Origin: Flavobacterium caseinilyticum
Lineage (GTDB): Bacteria; Bacteroidota; Bacteroidia; Flavobacteriales; Flavobacteriaceae
NCBI RefSeq assembly: GCF_004349085.1
Contig: NZ_SMFM01000001.1
Location: 868,001-932,000, forward strand
Direction of reading: 5' to 3'
Length of the DNA: 64,000 nt
The position numbers and the translations under genes are program-made. The notes under the pieces are model-generated. The model searched no databases. It saw only the letters and a program-made list of their open reading frames with translations, and was not told the origin of the DNA. This document shows positions 37,151 to 46,315 of this stretch, piece by piece. The stretch's first letter is position 1; each line of letters begins with the position of its first letter.

Positions 37151-38512
37151 ATGCGCTACGCAGAAAATATCTTAGGAACAATAGGCAACACGCCGCTAGT
37201 TAAATTAAATAAAATAACTTCGGAAGTCGATGCATTGGTGCTTGCTAAAGTGGAAACATTCAATCCAGGCAATTCAGTAAAAGACAGAATGGCCGTAAAA
37301 ATGATTGAAGATGCCGAAGCTGACGGTAGATTAAAACCGGGCGGAACCATCATTGAAGGAACTTCGGGAAATACAGGAATGGGATTGGCTTTAGTAGCCA
37401 TCATCAAAGGATATAAATTGATTTGTGTGATTTCAGACAAACAATCCAAAGAAAAGATGGACATTCTTCGTGCAGTAGGAGCCAAAGTGATAGTTTGTCC
37501 AACAGATGTGGAGCCAACTGACCCTAGATCCTATTATTCTGTTTCGAAAAGATTGTCAGAAGAAACAGCGAATTCCTGGTACGTAAATCAGTACGATAAT
37601 CCTTCCAATTCCATAGCACATTACGAGCAAACCGGACCGGAAATCTGGGAACAGACAGAAGGGAAAATTACCCATTTTGTATCTGGCGTCGGTACTGGAG
37701 GAACGATTTCAGGAGTGGGAAAATACTTGAAAGAGAAAAATCCGAATATAAAAATTTGGGGAATTGATACCTATGGTTCTGTATTTAAAAAGTACCATGA
37801 AACAGGAATATTTGACGAAAATGAAATCTATTCTTACATCACAGAAGGGATAGGAGAAGATATTTTACCAAAAAATGTGGACTTTTCATTAATCGACGGA
37901 TTTACAAAAGTAACTGATAAAGATGCGGCGGTCTATACCCGAAAAATAGCTCTTGAAGAAGGAATATTTGTCGGAAATTCAGCTGGTGCTGCAATAAAAG
38001 GATTGCTTCAACTCAAAGAACATTTCAAGCCAGAAGACGTCGTAGTGGTTCTTTTTCACGATTCAGGCAGCCGTTATGTAGGTAAAATGTACAATGATGA
38101 CTGGATGCGTGAGCGAGGTTTTCTCGAAGAAGAAATTACAAAAGCCGAAGATGTAATTAAAGACCATATTGATAAACCGTTAATTGTGGTGCGAACAGAG
38201 GAATTAGTTTCGCACGCGATAGAAAGAATGCGTAAATACAAAATATCGCAGATTCCGGTGATAGACGTCACAGGTTTTGTAGGTTCTGTTGATGAAAGTG
38301 ACTTGTTTCAAAGTTATGTAGCTGACAAAGATGTAGCCGACAAACCTATTAAAGACGTGATGGGAAAACCTTTTCCTATAGTGAAACACGGAACGCCTAT
38401 CGAAGAAGTCTCTAAATTATTCACTAAAGAAAATGAAGCCGTTTTGGTTGAATTAGAAAATGGGAGTCATCATATTATCACCAAATACGATATTATTGGT
38501 TCGATAAAATAA
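37151..38512 (+). CDS. Cystathionine beta-synthase-type PLP enzyme with C-terminal CBS pair
   Basis: 453 residues. The catalytic part (about 1-320) is a fold II PLP enzyme with NPGNSVKDRM (Schiff-base K44), EGTSGNTGMGLA and the phosphate-binding GVGTGGTISG. Two CBS domains occupy about 335-453 (VSHAIERMRKYKISQIPVID, then the second copy with DVMGKPFPIVKHGTPIEEV). This arrangement is that of cystathionine beta-synthase, which joins serine and homocysteine, rather than of cysteine synthase, which lacks CBS domains. The CBS pair usually senses an adenosyl compound. It sits between two strong terminators and stands alone. Confidence 0.9.
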   Translation: MRYAENILGTIGNTPLVKLNKITSEVDALVLAKVETFNPGNSVKDRMAVKMIEDAEADGRLKPGGTIIEGTSGNTGMGLALVAIIKGYKLICVISDKQSKEKMDILRAVGAKVIVCPTDVEPTDPRSYYSVSKRLSEETANSWYVNQYDNPSNSIAHYEQTGPEIWEQTEGKITHFVSGVGTGGTISGVGKYLKEKNPNIKIWGIDTYGSVFKKYHETGIFDENEIYSYITEGIGEDILPKNVDFSLIDGFTKVTDKDAAVYTRKIALEEGIFVGNSAGAAIKGLLQLKEHFKPEDVVVVLFHDSGSRYVGKMYNDDWMRERGFLEEEITKAEDVIKDHIDKPLIVVRTEELVSHAIERMRKYKISQIPVIDVTGFVGSVDESDLFQSYVADKDVADKPIKDVMGKPFPIVKHGTPIEEVSKLFTKENEAVLVELENGSHHIITKYDIIGSIK

Positions 38513-38539
38513 ATTTAGATACAAATATATTTTTTATAG

Positions 38540-38574
38540 ACCTGCAATGTTTTTTTAACTTTGCAGGTTTTTTT
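38540..38574 (+). terminator. Terminator after the cystathionine beta-synthase gene
   Basis: ACCTGCAA (38540-38547) / TTGCAGGT (38561-38568) followed by six T residues. Confidence 0.85.
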
Positions 38575-38678
38575 GAGAAAATGGTTTGATGTTGTAAAAC
38601 GAGAAGGATTTTCATGACATACTATAGGTGCAAAATTGCAAGTTTACGAAAGCAAACGAAATAAAGTTGTTGAATGCT

Positions 38679-38706
38679 TTGAACTTGTAGAATTGATGTA
38701 TTTTTG
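38679..38706 (+). promoter_or_regulatory. Promoter of the exonuclease gene
   Basis: TTG at 38679-38681, 17-nt spacer, TATTTTTG at 38699-38706, about 45 nt before the ATG at 38751. The spacer is slightly short. Confidence 0.5.
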
Positions 38707-38750
38707 CAGCTCTCAAATCAAAAATCACATTTCAAATATCTGAAATCAAC

Positions 38751-39233
38751 ATGACTTTTACCGCTATAGATTTTGAAACCGCAACGGGATACCATCCATG
38801 CTCTGTAGGTATTGTCACCGTCGAAAATGGAGTAATTGTCGACGAATTTGTCAGTTTAATTAAGCCACCGAATAATATATATTCGCCTTTTACGATACAA
38901 GTCCATGGAATCTATCCTCGAGATACGGTCAATTCTAAATCATTTGCACAAGTGTTCCCTGAAATACGAAAGCGTTTACAAAATAGAGTTATCGTTGCAC
39001 ATAATGAGAGTTTTGACAGAAATGTTCTGGCGAAATCAATGGCGCTTTACAATTTAAATTACAACGATTTAAATATTGGTTCACGTTGGGAATGCACCGT
39101 GAAAATTTACAAAGCCAAAGGCTTTAGACCAACTAAATTAAGCGATTGTTGTCGGGAAATGGAAATACAGTTGAATCATCACGAAGCTTTATCGGATGCA
39201 CGGGCTTGCGCCAAATTATATTTGTTGCGATAA
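38751..39233 (+). CDS. DEDDh 3'-5' exonuclease (DNA polymerase III epsilon-like)
   Basis: 160 residues, a bare exonuclease domain. Exo I motif AIDFETATG provides Asp-Glu; Exo II is IVAHNESFDRNVL (His-Asn, Asp); Exo III is NHHEALSDARACAKL, the HxxxxD version. Such small DnaQ-like proteins act as proofreading or repair/RNA-trimming nucleases; the exact substrate is not visible. No polymerase-binding tail follows. Single gene, 150 bp before the DUF2851 gene. Confidence 0.9.
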   Translation: MTFTAIDFETATGYHPCSVGIVTVENGVIVDEFVSLIKPPNNIYSPFTIQVHGIYPRDTVNSKSFAQVFPEIRKRLQNRVIVAHNESFDRNVLAKSMALYNLNYNDLNIGSRWECTVKIYKAKGFRPTKLSDCCREMEIQLNHHEALSDARACAKLYLLR

Positions 39234-39383
39234 TTGTATTCTATTTCCTTTTCTTACAGCATTTCTTTATTCTACTTGGGGAATGTTTCTTTATAGACGT
39301 AAGGAAAGTTGCTATTTTTTCACTACTTTAGAGTTCTAATCGATTGTCTAAAAGTCAATTAACTCTAATCTAAGTGCTGAAAA

Positions 39384-40652
39384 ATGAAAGAAGATTTCCT
39401 CCATTACCTATGGAAATTCAAGAAGTTTGATACTTTGAATTTAAAAACATTTAACGGTGAAAAAATTACAATAGTCAGCGTTGGACAGTATCTTCAACTG
39501 GCGGGCCCGGATTTTTTCAATGCCCACATTACCATAGATAATCAGAAATGGGCAGGAAATGTTGAGATTCATTCCAAATCTTCAGACTGGTACATCCATC
39601 ATCATGAAGAGGATAAAAGCTATGAAAACGTAATTTTGCATGTGGTTTGGGAACATGATACCGAGATTTTCAGAAGCGATAATACTGAAGTTCCAGTTTT
39701 GGTACTGAAAAACTATGTGGAAAAAGCCAATGTAGAAAACTATCAGTCTTTAATGGCGCCAAAATCATGGATTTTCTGTGAGAAGGAGTTAAAAGAGGTC
39801 AGCGAATTTACATTCAAAAACTGGCAGGAACGTTTGTTTTTTGAGCGTTTGGAAAGAAAATCGACGGTAATTTTTGATTTACTGGAACAAACAAATCAGG
39901 ACTGGGAAGCCGTTTTGTTTTGTCTTTTGGCTAAGAATTTTGGATTAAATACCAATGGCGATATCTTTTTCAAGGCAGTTCAAACGATTCCTTTTGCAAT
40001 AATCAGGAAAGAAAGTTTTGAAGTCGAAAATTTGGAAGCATTAATTTTTGGAGCTGCCGGATTGCTGGATTCCGAAAAAGAAGATAATTATTTCAAAGAT
40101 TTAAAATTCAGGTATTTTTATCTGATTCATAAATATCAAATGGAGAAAAACTGTAGCGAATCTGTTCAGTTTTTTAAACACCGGCCTGATAATTTTCCAA
40201 CGATTCGGCTTTCTCAATTAGCCAATTTATACCACAGTCAGCAAAATTTATTTTCAAAAATCAGTACCGTAAAGTCTTTAAAAAATATTTATGAAGTATT
40301 CAATATATCTGCGGCGCGCTATTGGCTGAATCATTATCAGTTTGATAAAGAAAGTCCGAAGAAAATGAAAACGCTCTCGAAATCATTTATCGATTTGATT
40401 GTCATAAATACAATAATTCCACTTCAATTTGCTTACGCAAAAAGTCAAGGAAAGGAAATTCTGGAGGACTTGATTAGTTTGTTAAATGAAGTCGCTTCAG
40501 AAAAAAATGCCGTTATTGATAAGTTTAATTCTTTTGGTATACATTCAAAGAATGCTTTTGAATCGCAGGCGATGTTACAGCTTAAAAATGAATACTGTAA
40601 TAAAAGCAGGTGTTTAGAGTGTGCTATAGGAATGGAACTCCTAAAAAAATAA
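39384..40652 (+). CDS. DUF2851 family protein
   Basis: 422 residues. N-terminal MKEDFLHYLWKFKKFD, then QLAGPDFFNAHITIDNQKWA and GNVEIHSKSSDWYIHHH, a set of conserved features of DUF2851, widespread in Bacteroidota. A C-terminal CNKSRCLECAIGMELL holds three cysteines and may bind metal. No biochemical role is known to me. It has no signal peptide. It lies 66 bp before a PspC-domain gene and could be co-transcribed with it. Confidence 0.88.
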   Translation: MKEDFLHYLWKFKKFDTLNLKTFNGEKITIVSVGQYLQLAGPDFFNAHITIDNQKWAGNVEIHSKSSDWYIHHHEEDKSYENVILHVVWEHDTEIFRSDNTEVPVLVLKNYVEKANVENYQSLMAPKSWIFCEKELKEVSEFTFKNWQERLFFERLERKSTVIFDLLEQTNQDWEAVLFCLLAKNFGLNTNGDIFFKAVQTIPFAIIRKESFEVENLEALIFGAAGLLDSEKEDNYFKDLKFRYFYLIHKYQMEKNCSESVQFFKHRPDNFPTIRLSQLANLYHSQQNLFSKISTVKSLKNIYEVFNISAARYWLNHYQFDKESPKKMKTLSKSFIDLIVINTIIPLQFAYAKSQGKEILEDLISLLNEVASEKNAVIDKFNSFGIHSKNAFESQAMLQLKNEYCNKSRCLECAIGMELLKK

Positions 40653-40718
40653 ATTGGAAATTAGAAAATAATGCAAACGGATATTTTTGTAATTTTGCCA
40701 TAACTCATAACTCAAAAA

Positions 40719-40946
40719 ATGTCAGCGATAATCAAACTCAAATTTTTTTTTGAAAAACACGGTTTTCATGTCTCATCTCGTTTGGCAGATAGTTTGGGCA
40801 TGCGAGCAAGTAGTGTCCGGCTGTTTTTTATTTATTTATCGTTTGTTACCGCAGGATTATGGTTTGCGGTTTATCTTACTTTGGCTTTCTGGATGCGTCT
40901 CAAGGATTTAATTCGATCCAAACGCACTTCAGTTTTTGATTTTTAA
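40719..40946 (+). CDS. Short PspC-domain membrane protein
   Basis: 75 residues. The pattern VSSRLADSLGMRASSVRLFFIYLSF (written in parts: SRLADSLGM, RASSVRLFFIYLSF) is the PspC core: a short amphipathic part followed by one or two membrane helices. PspC proteins sense envelope stress in phage-shock systems, but this single-domain form has no other psp genes around it. An envelope-associated role is an inference from the family. Confidence 0.78.
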   Translation: MSAIIKLKFFFEKHGFHVSSRLADSLGMRASSVRLFFIYLSFVTAGLWFAVYLTLAFWMRLKDLIRSKRTSVFDF

Positions 40947-40962
40947 AACAGTCTTATAAAGG

Positions 40963-41006
40963 AAAAGGGATTATAAAGTATTTGAAGTACTCTATAATCC
41001 CTTTTT
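40963..41006. terminator. Bidirectional terminator between the PspC and permease genes
   Basis: AAAAGGGATTATA (40963-40975) / TATAATCCCTTTT (40993-41005), perfect 13-bp stem, shared by converging genes. Confidence 0.9.
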
Positions 41007-41022
41007 AAGTTATGATAAAAAT

Positions 41023-42474
41023 CTATTTATCAGGATTGTTTAATTTACTGTTTTTCTTACCATAGATAAAGTAGATAACGACACCTAACAACATCCAGAT
41101 TACAAGTCTAATCCAGCTTTCGTATGGAAGAGAGTACATCAAGTAAAGACAAATCAAAACACCCGCAATTGGTACATAAGGAACAAAAGGTGTTTTAAAT
41201 GATCTTGGTGCATCCGGCATTTTTTTACGCATTACCAAAACTCCGATACATACTAAAACGAATGCTAAAAGTGTTCCGATGCTTACCATGTGACCCAAAT
41301 CACTTACTGGAACGAAACCAGCAAAAAGGCTTACGAATACCATGAAGAAAATATTTGTTTTCCAAGGAGTTCTAAATTTTGAGTGAATTTCACTAAAGAA
41401 TGAAGGCAATAAACCATCTTTACTCATGGTGTAGAACACACGACTTTGACCCATTAGCATTACCAACATTACAGAAGTATAACCCGCCAAAATTGCGACA
41501 ATTAAACCGGTCTGTAAAAAGTTATATCCAGTTTTTGCAAATGCTGTAGCTGCTGGTTTTGCATCTCCCGCAAATTCGTAATAAGGAACTAAACCTGTCA
41601 TTACGTGAGCAAATAATACATATAATATAGTACAAATAACCAAAGATCCTAAAATACCGATTGGCATTCCTTTTTGAGGATTTTTAGCTTCTTGCGCTGC
41701 TGTAGAAACAGCGTCAAAACCAATGAAAGCAAAGAAAACTGTTCCTGCTCCGGCAGCAATACCTGACCATCCAAATTGACCTTTGATACCAGTGTTTTCT
41801 GGAATGTAAGGTGTGTAATTTGCGGTATCAATAAAACTCCATCCTAAAACAATAAACATAATAACTACGATTATTTTTACAATAACCAGAACGTTATTTA
41901 TCGATGCAGACTCTTTGGTTCCTCTAATCAATAACAAGGATAACAAAGAAACGATCAAAATAGCAGGTAGATTAATAATCCCTCCTTCTATAATAGTTCC
42001 GTCACTTAACTTTAAAGTTTCCCAGGGAGAACAGATAAAGTTGTGTGGGAGATGAATGCCATATTTATTTAATAATTCCAGTAAATATCGAGACCAGCTC
42101 ACACCAACTGTTGCGGCTCCTAATGCGTATTCAAGAACTAAATCCCATCCAATGATCCAAGCCATAAATTCTCCCATTGTGGCGTAGGAATACGTATACG
42201 CACTTCCTGCAACGGGTATCATAGATGCAAACTCAGCATAGCAAAGTCCTGCAAAAGCACATCCAACGGCGGCTAAAATAAATGATAAGGTAACTGCAGG
42301 ACCCGCGTGTTCCGCTGCTGCAATTCCTGTTAATGAAAATAATCCTGCTCCAATAATTGCTCCAATTCCGAGTGCTACCAATGAACGAGATGACAAAGTC
42401 CTTTTTAATCCTTTTTCGGATTCTGATGCTTCATTTAGTAGTACCGACAGTGGTTTAGTTTTCCAAATAGACAT
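41023..42474 (-). CDS. APC-family amino acid permease
   Basis: 483 residues with about 12 membrane segments. The first conserved segment IGAIIGAGLFSLTG (about 37-50) holds the substrate-binding backbone of the APC fold. FAGLCYAEFASMIPVAGSAYTY and FFAFIGFDAVSTAAQEAKNP are also characteristic. It is closest in feel to the cationic amino acid transporter subgroup (YfnA/CAT-like), but specificity cannot be read. A TACATTTG -7 box lies on the minus strand at 42506-42513, about 32 nt upstream of the start. Confidence 0.93.
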   Translation of the reverse strand: MSIWKTKPLSVLLNEASESEKGLKRTLSSRSLVALGIGAIIGAGLFSLTGIAAAEHAGPAVTLSFILAAVGCAFAGLCYAEFASMIPVAGSAYTYSYATMGEFMAWIIGWDLVLEYALGAATVGVSWSRYLLELLNKYGIHLPHNFICSPWETLKLSDGTIIEGGIINLPAILIVSLLSLLLIRGTKESASINNVLVIVKIIVVIMFIVLGWSFIDTANYTPYIPENTGIKGQFGWSGIAAGAGTVFFAFIGFDAVSTAAQEAKNPQKGMPIGILGSLVICTILYVLFAHVMTGLVPYYEFAGDAKPAATAFAKTGYNFLQTGLIVAILAGYTSVMLVMLMGQSRVFYTMSKDGLLPSFFSEIHSKFRTPWKTNIFFMVFVSLFAGFVPVSDLGHMVSIGTLLAFVLVCIGVLVMRKKMPDAPRSFKTPFVPYVPIAGVLICLYLMYSLPYESWIRLVIWMLLGVVIYFIYGKKNSKLNNPDK

Positions 42475-42752
42475 GGGTTATATGGTTTTGTTTGTTATTA
42501 AGGTTCAAATGTATTGTTTTTTATAAAAAATAAAAATATAAATGATGATTTTACTCATAAAAAAATAAATTTTATTGTCCTATTTAATCTTAACCGATGA
42601 AAAATCTTTTAGAGCAATCAGTATTTGCGTCAAATTGCGTCTTGAAATCATTTTAATTTAGTTTTATTTTTTTTTTGTCGTGACGTCTTTGGTCTTAGTT
42701 TTATTTATAATTTTAGGTTTCCAATTTAAATAAAATAACACAGAGACATCAA

Positions 42753-43649
42753 ATGAGGTTTAAAACGATTCTCACATATTTTAATTTCACACAGCAGCAA
42801 CGCACTGGTATTCTGTTGTTGTTTGGTATTATTATCGTATTGCAACTGGTTTATTTCTTCGTTGATTTTAGTCCTGCAGCTAAAGAATATCCCGAGAAAC
42901 AAAAATGGCTTTCCCTTCAATCTGAAATGGATTCGCTGAAAATGCAACGTGGAAAGGACTTGCCGCAAATATATCTTTTCAATCCTAATTTTATTACGGA
43001 TTACAAAGGGTACAAATTAGGAATGTCGTTGGAAGAAATTGATCGCTTGCTGGCTTTTAGAAAAGAAAACAGGTACGTAAATTCTGCGAAGGAGTTCCAG
43101 AACGTAACTAAGATTTCGGACTCCCTATTAAATGTAATTTCGCCTTACTTTAAATTTCCTGATTGGGTTAAAAATAAAAAACAGAACACAAAATTTAAAG
43201 CGTACACAGCATATCAAAATCAGGCTTTCGCCAAAAAAGAAAAAATTGTCATTACGGATATTAATCAGGCAACCAAAGAGGATTTAATAAAAATTTACGG
43301 AATTGGAGAAGCGATCTCTGTCCGAATTTTGAAACAAAAAGAAACTTTAGGAGGATTTGTTTCCATGGAGCAACTGAAAGAGGTATGGGGATTGTCGCCT
43401 GAAGTAATTGAGAATTTAAATACTCATTTTAAAGTTTTGGCTTTACCTCGATTTAAAAAAATTGAAATCAATAACGCTTCGTTAAAGGAACTCACGCAGT
43501 TTCATTATTTCAGATATGCGCTGGCGAAGGAGATAATAACGTATAGAAGTATGAACGGAAATATCGAGAATATTGAGGATTTAACAAAAATTAAGGGATT
43601 TCCTGTTGATAAAGCAAATATAATTGGCCTATATTTGGACTTTAATTAG
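42753..43649 (+). CDS. Membrane-anchored helix-hairpin-helix protein, three ComEA-like modules
   Basis: 298 residues. One membrane segment at about 22-40 (LLFGIIIVLQLVYFFVDF) near the N-terminus, then three similar modules of about 65 residues. These start NPNFITDYKGYKLGM, DINQATKEDLIKIYGIGEAI, and EINNASLKELTQFHYF. The second has the clearest HhH motif (GIGEAISVRIL) as in ComEA; the third has RYALAKEIITYR. Such proteins bind DNA non-specifically or scaffold. In Gram-negative bacteria ComEA handles incoming DNA in the periplasm; whether this protein does so is unproven. No competence genes are next to it. Confidence 0.85.
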   Translation: MRFKTILTYFNFTQQQRTGILLLFGIIIVLQLVYFFVDFSPAAKEYPEKQKWLSLQSEMDSLKMQRGKDLPQIYLFNPNFITDYKGYKLGMSLEEIDRLLAFRKENRYVNSAKEFQNVTKISDSLLNVISPYFKFPDWVKNKKQNTKFKAYTAYQNQAFAKKEKIVITDINQATKEDLIKIYGIGEAISVRILKQKETLGGFVSMEQLKEVWGLSPEVIENLNTHFKVLALPRFKKIEINNASLKELTQFHYFRYALAKEIITYRSMNGNIENIEDLTKIKGFPVDKANIIGLYLDFN

Positions 43650-43814
43650 AAGTGTCAAATTTTTAGCTGTTAAAAGTAGTCTTTTACTACATTTTAAAAT
43701 AGGTGTATTACTTTTTTATTTACTAATTATTTTAACCGTTGAAAAACGACACCTGAAACATCAATGGATTATTATGTTTCAATTAATACTATTTGTTAAA
43801 AAAATATATAATAT

Positions 43815-44984
43815 ATGAATTCGAATTATTTCACTGAAGAACACCAAGCATTTAGACAAAGTTTAAAAGATTTTTTGCAGAAAGAAGTTGTTCCGCATAT
43901 TGAAAAGTGGGAAAAAACAGGTACAATAGAGCGTTTTATTTGGGAGAAATTTGGCGAGATGGGGTACTTTGGTATAGCATATCCAGAGGCTTATGGTGGT
44001 CTAAATCTCGATTTATTTTATACTGTTATTTTTCTTGAAGAATTACAAAAAATTAAATCTTCAGGTTTTGCTGCTGCAATGTGGGCTCATTCTTATTTAG
44101 CAATGACCCATTTGAATGCTGAGGGTGACGAAAGAATAAAGCAGGACTATTTAGTGCCAAGTATAGCTGGAAAGAAAATAGGTGCTTTATGTATCTCAGA
44201 GCCTTTTGGAGGTAGTGATGTTGCGGGGATGCGCACTAATGCTGTAAAAAAAGGAGACAAATATATTATCAATGGTTCTAAAACTTTTATTACAAACGGG
44301 ATTTATGCCGACTATTATATTGTTGCTGCAAAAACTAATCCCGAACTTGGGAATAAAGGGATTAGCATCTTTTTGATGGATACTAGTTTAAAAGGTGTAT
44401 CGGCTGTCAAGCTAGATAAATTAGGTTGGAGAGCATCTGATACAGCCGAAATTGCTTTTGATAACGTAGAGATTCCAGCAGAAAACTTAATGGGTGAAGA
44501 AGGGAAAGGATTTCCTTATATCATGCAGCATTTTGCTTTGGAGCGTTTAATTATGGCGATAAACGCACACGCCAGAGGAGAATATGCGATAGATTATACA
44601 ATAGATTACATGTCTCAGAGAGAAGCATTTGGAAAAAAAATCAGTAAGTTTCAAGCATTGAGACATACGATTGTTGAGCATGCTACAGAGGTAGAACATT
44701 GTAAGGTGTTTAACTATGCCGCAGTATCTCGTTTAGATAAAGGAGAATATGTTGTAAAAGAGGCGACTATGGCTAAGCTTAAATCTACTAAAGTTGCAGA
44801 TGATGCTATTTACAGCTGTTTACAAATGTTAGGTGGTTATGGTTATATGGAGGAGTATCCATTAGCGCGTTTGTTTAGAGACAGTCGTTTAGGACCGATT
44901 GGTGGAGGAACTTCAGAAATTCTTAAGGAGATTTTAGGAAAAATGATCATTGATAATCAGAATTATGAGCCAGCGGTGAAATAA
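43815..44984 (+). CDS. Acyl-CoA dehydrogenase
   Basis: 389 residues with the full fold: N-terminal helical domain, a beta domain (CISEPFGGSDVAGM, INGSKTFITNG, near 130-165), and a C-terminal helical domain (YGYMEEYPLARLFRDSRLGPIGGGTSEI). It oxidises an acyl-CoA to the 2-enoyl form using FAD. The usual catalytic glutamate before GTS is glycine here; instead the ALERLIMA helix (around residue 244) supplies a glutamate at the site used by isovaleryl-CoA and long-chain enzymes. The substrate is therefore probably branched or long, but this is inference. It sits 165 bp after the HhH gene. Confidence 0.93.
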   Translation: MNSNYFTEEHQAFRQSLKDFLQKEVVPHIEKWEKTGTIERFIWEKFGEMGYFGIAYPEAYGGLNLDLFYTVIFLEELQKIKSSGFAAAMWAHSYLAMTHLNAEGDERIKQDYLVPSIAGKKIGALCISEPFGGSDVAGMRTNAVKKGDKYIINGSKTFITNGIYADYYIVAAKTNPELGNKGISIFLMDTSLKGVSAVKLDKLGWRASDTAEIAFDNVEIPAENLMGEEGKGFPYIMQHFALERLIMAINAHARGEYAIDYTIDYMSQREAFGKKISKFQALRHTIVEHATEVEHCKVFNYAAVSRLDKGEYVVKEATMAKLKSTKVADDAIYSCLQMLGGYGYMEEYPLARLFRDSRLGPIGGGTSEILKEILGKMIIDNQNYEPAVK

Positions 44985-45130
44985 TAACTGAATGATAGTT
45001 AATGGAGACGAATGATAATGAGTATTAAAGTATTTCTCTAATATTTGTTTTGGAGAAGGCATCGCGGAAATTCCAAAAATTGTAATTTCTGTAGATTTGT
45101 TGAAAGCGTAAGTGTCTTTAAAATTATAAA

Positions 45131-45166
45131 AAAAAAGCGACAATCAGTTACGATTGTCGCTTTTTT
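45131..45166. terminator. Bidirectional terminator overlapping the EEP gene stop codon
   Basis: AAAAAAGCGACAATC (45131-45145) / GATTGTCGCTTTTTT (45152-45166). The right arm encodes the last residues KSDNRN of the minus-strand gene ending at 45144. It also ends transcription coming from the acyl-CoA dehydrogenase side. Confidence 0.9.
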
Positions 45167-46211
45167 CATTTATACCTTCTGAGATAATTTCTTCAACAAC
45201 TTGATGTTCTCCCTGCTCTAAACTTTCGGTTAAATGCTGTTGTTTTGAAGTTTTCTTATTGATGAAGAATTTGGTAAAGATTGGAAAATGATCGGATCCA
45301 AAATGTTCTAAAGTTTTTAATTCTTCGATAAAAACATCTGGTGTATGAAACATCAAATCAATAGGAAATCTTAGAAACCAATATTTGGTATGGAAACTGG
45401 ATATAAATCCTCTTCCTATTCTACCGTCTAATGTTTCGCTGGTTTTTCTAAATAAAATGGATGATTTTGCCCAGGCAACATTATTAAAATCGCCTACTAC
45501 AACACAGGTATCGGCGTTTTGTTTTATTTTTTTTGCAATACTTAAAAGCTCTCCATCGCGCTCTTTGGAATTTTCTTCCTCACTTGGGCTCGGCGGCGGC
45601 GGGTGAACTGCAAAAAAAGTAAACTCAAAATTGTCTGGAGTTTCTATTTTTGCTTCGATGCTTGGCAGGTCATCGGCAACAAAATAATGAACGGTGTGCT
45701 TCGTTATCTTTAATTTAGAGTACAAATGCATGCCATAGGTATTGCTCAAGGCCACTTTGACATTGTATTTGTAATTTTTATCTAAAACAGACAGCGCTTT
45801 CTCCCAATGTTCATCAGATTCCATTGTCAAAAAAATATCCGGATTGTATTTAGTAATCAAAGCTATGAAAGCTTCATATTCTTTATTCTCCTGAAATATA
45901 TTTGCCGAAAGTACTGTAATCATTTCTGAAGGAATATCGGTGTGGTTTTTTTGGACTGTTCTGTATAGCGATGTATATTTATAAAGAGTTGAAATATGAA
46001 ATACGATGCTAATAAATGTTAGCAATTGAAGGATTCGGATCGCAATAGCGGATTCTTTTATTAGGATAAAGCTTAAAATAAACACTACTATCTGTAAGAT
46101 TAATATTTGAATTTTCCCAAACTCAAATAACCTATAAAACCAATGTGTAAGCGGTAAATAGGGTAAAATACTAGATAAAAGTAGCAGCACTGAAATTGAA
46201 ATGAACCACAT
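45144..46211 (-). CDS. Membrane-anchored endonuclease/exonuclease/phosphatase family protein
   Basis: 355 residues. Two or three membrane helices in the first 90 residues, then an EEP domain: ITVLSANIFQENKEYEAF (Asn), TMESDEHWEKAL (Glu), VVGDFNNVAWAKSS (Asp, Asn) and a terminal FGSDHFPIF (Asp-His). This is the metal-dependent phosphodiesterase fold shared by DNase I, exonuclease III and sphingomyelinases. The membrane anchor favours a lipid- or envelope-directed phosphodiesterase over DNA repair, but the substrate is not decided by sequence. The stop codon is within a terminator hairpin. Confidence 0.88.
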   Translation of the reverse strand: MWFISISVLLLLSSILPYLPLTHWFYRLFEFGKIQILILQIVVFILSFILIKESAIAIRILQLLTFISIVFHISTLYKYTSLYRTVQKNHTDIPSEMITVLSANIFQENKEYEAFIALITKYNPDIFLTMESDEHWEKALSVLDKNYKYNVKVALSNTYGMHLYSKLKITKHTVHYFVADDLPSIEAKIETPDNFEFTFFAVHPPPPSPSEEENSKERDGELLSIAKKIKQNADTCVVVGDFNNVAWAKSSILFRKTSETLDGRIGRGFISSFHTKYWFLRFPIDLMFHTPDVFIEELKTLEHFGSDHFPIFTKFFINKKTSKQQHLTESLEQGEHQVVEEIISEGINEKSDNRN

Positions 46212-46256
46212 AAGTTTTAATTTTGTAGGTAAAAATAAATAAAAATACCCAAATAC

Positions 46257-46286
46257 TTGTCAGTTCGTATTATTATTCTAATTTTG
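46257..46286 (+). promoter_or_regulatory. rpsU promoter
   Basis: TTG at 46257-46259, spacer of exactly 19 nt, TAATTTTG at 46279-46286. A perfect match to the Bacteroidota consensus, with transcription starting about 25 nt before the ATG. Confidence 0.9.
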
Positions 46287-46295
46287 CACACTTAA

Positions 46296-46307
46296 AGAAA
46301 GGGGGTG
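46296..46307 (+). promoter_or_regulatory. Extended Shine-Dalgarno sequence of rpsU
   Basis: AGAAAGGGGGTG, 8 nt before the ATG, pairs over 12 nt with the 16S 3' end (complement of the reference AGAAAGGAGGTG, one G-U pair). Most genes in this window have no such site. Confidence 0.85.
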
Positions 46308-46315
46308 TCTATATT

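Noticed and set aside
43624..43818. 64-codon frame between the HhH and acyl-CoA dehydrogenase genes
   Set aside because: Overlaps the end of the HhH gene, hydrophobic by composition, no family; probably untranslated leader.
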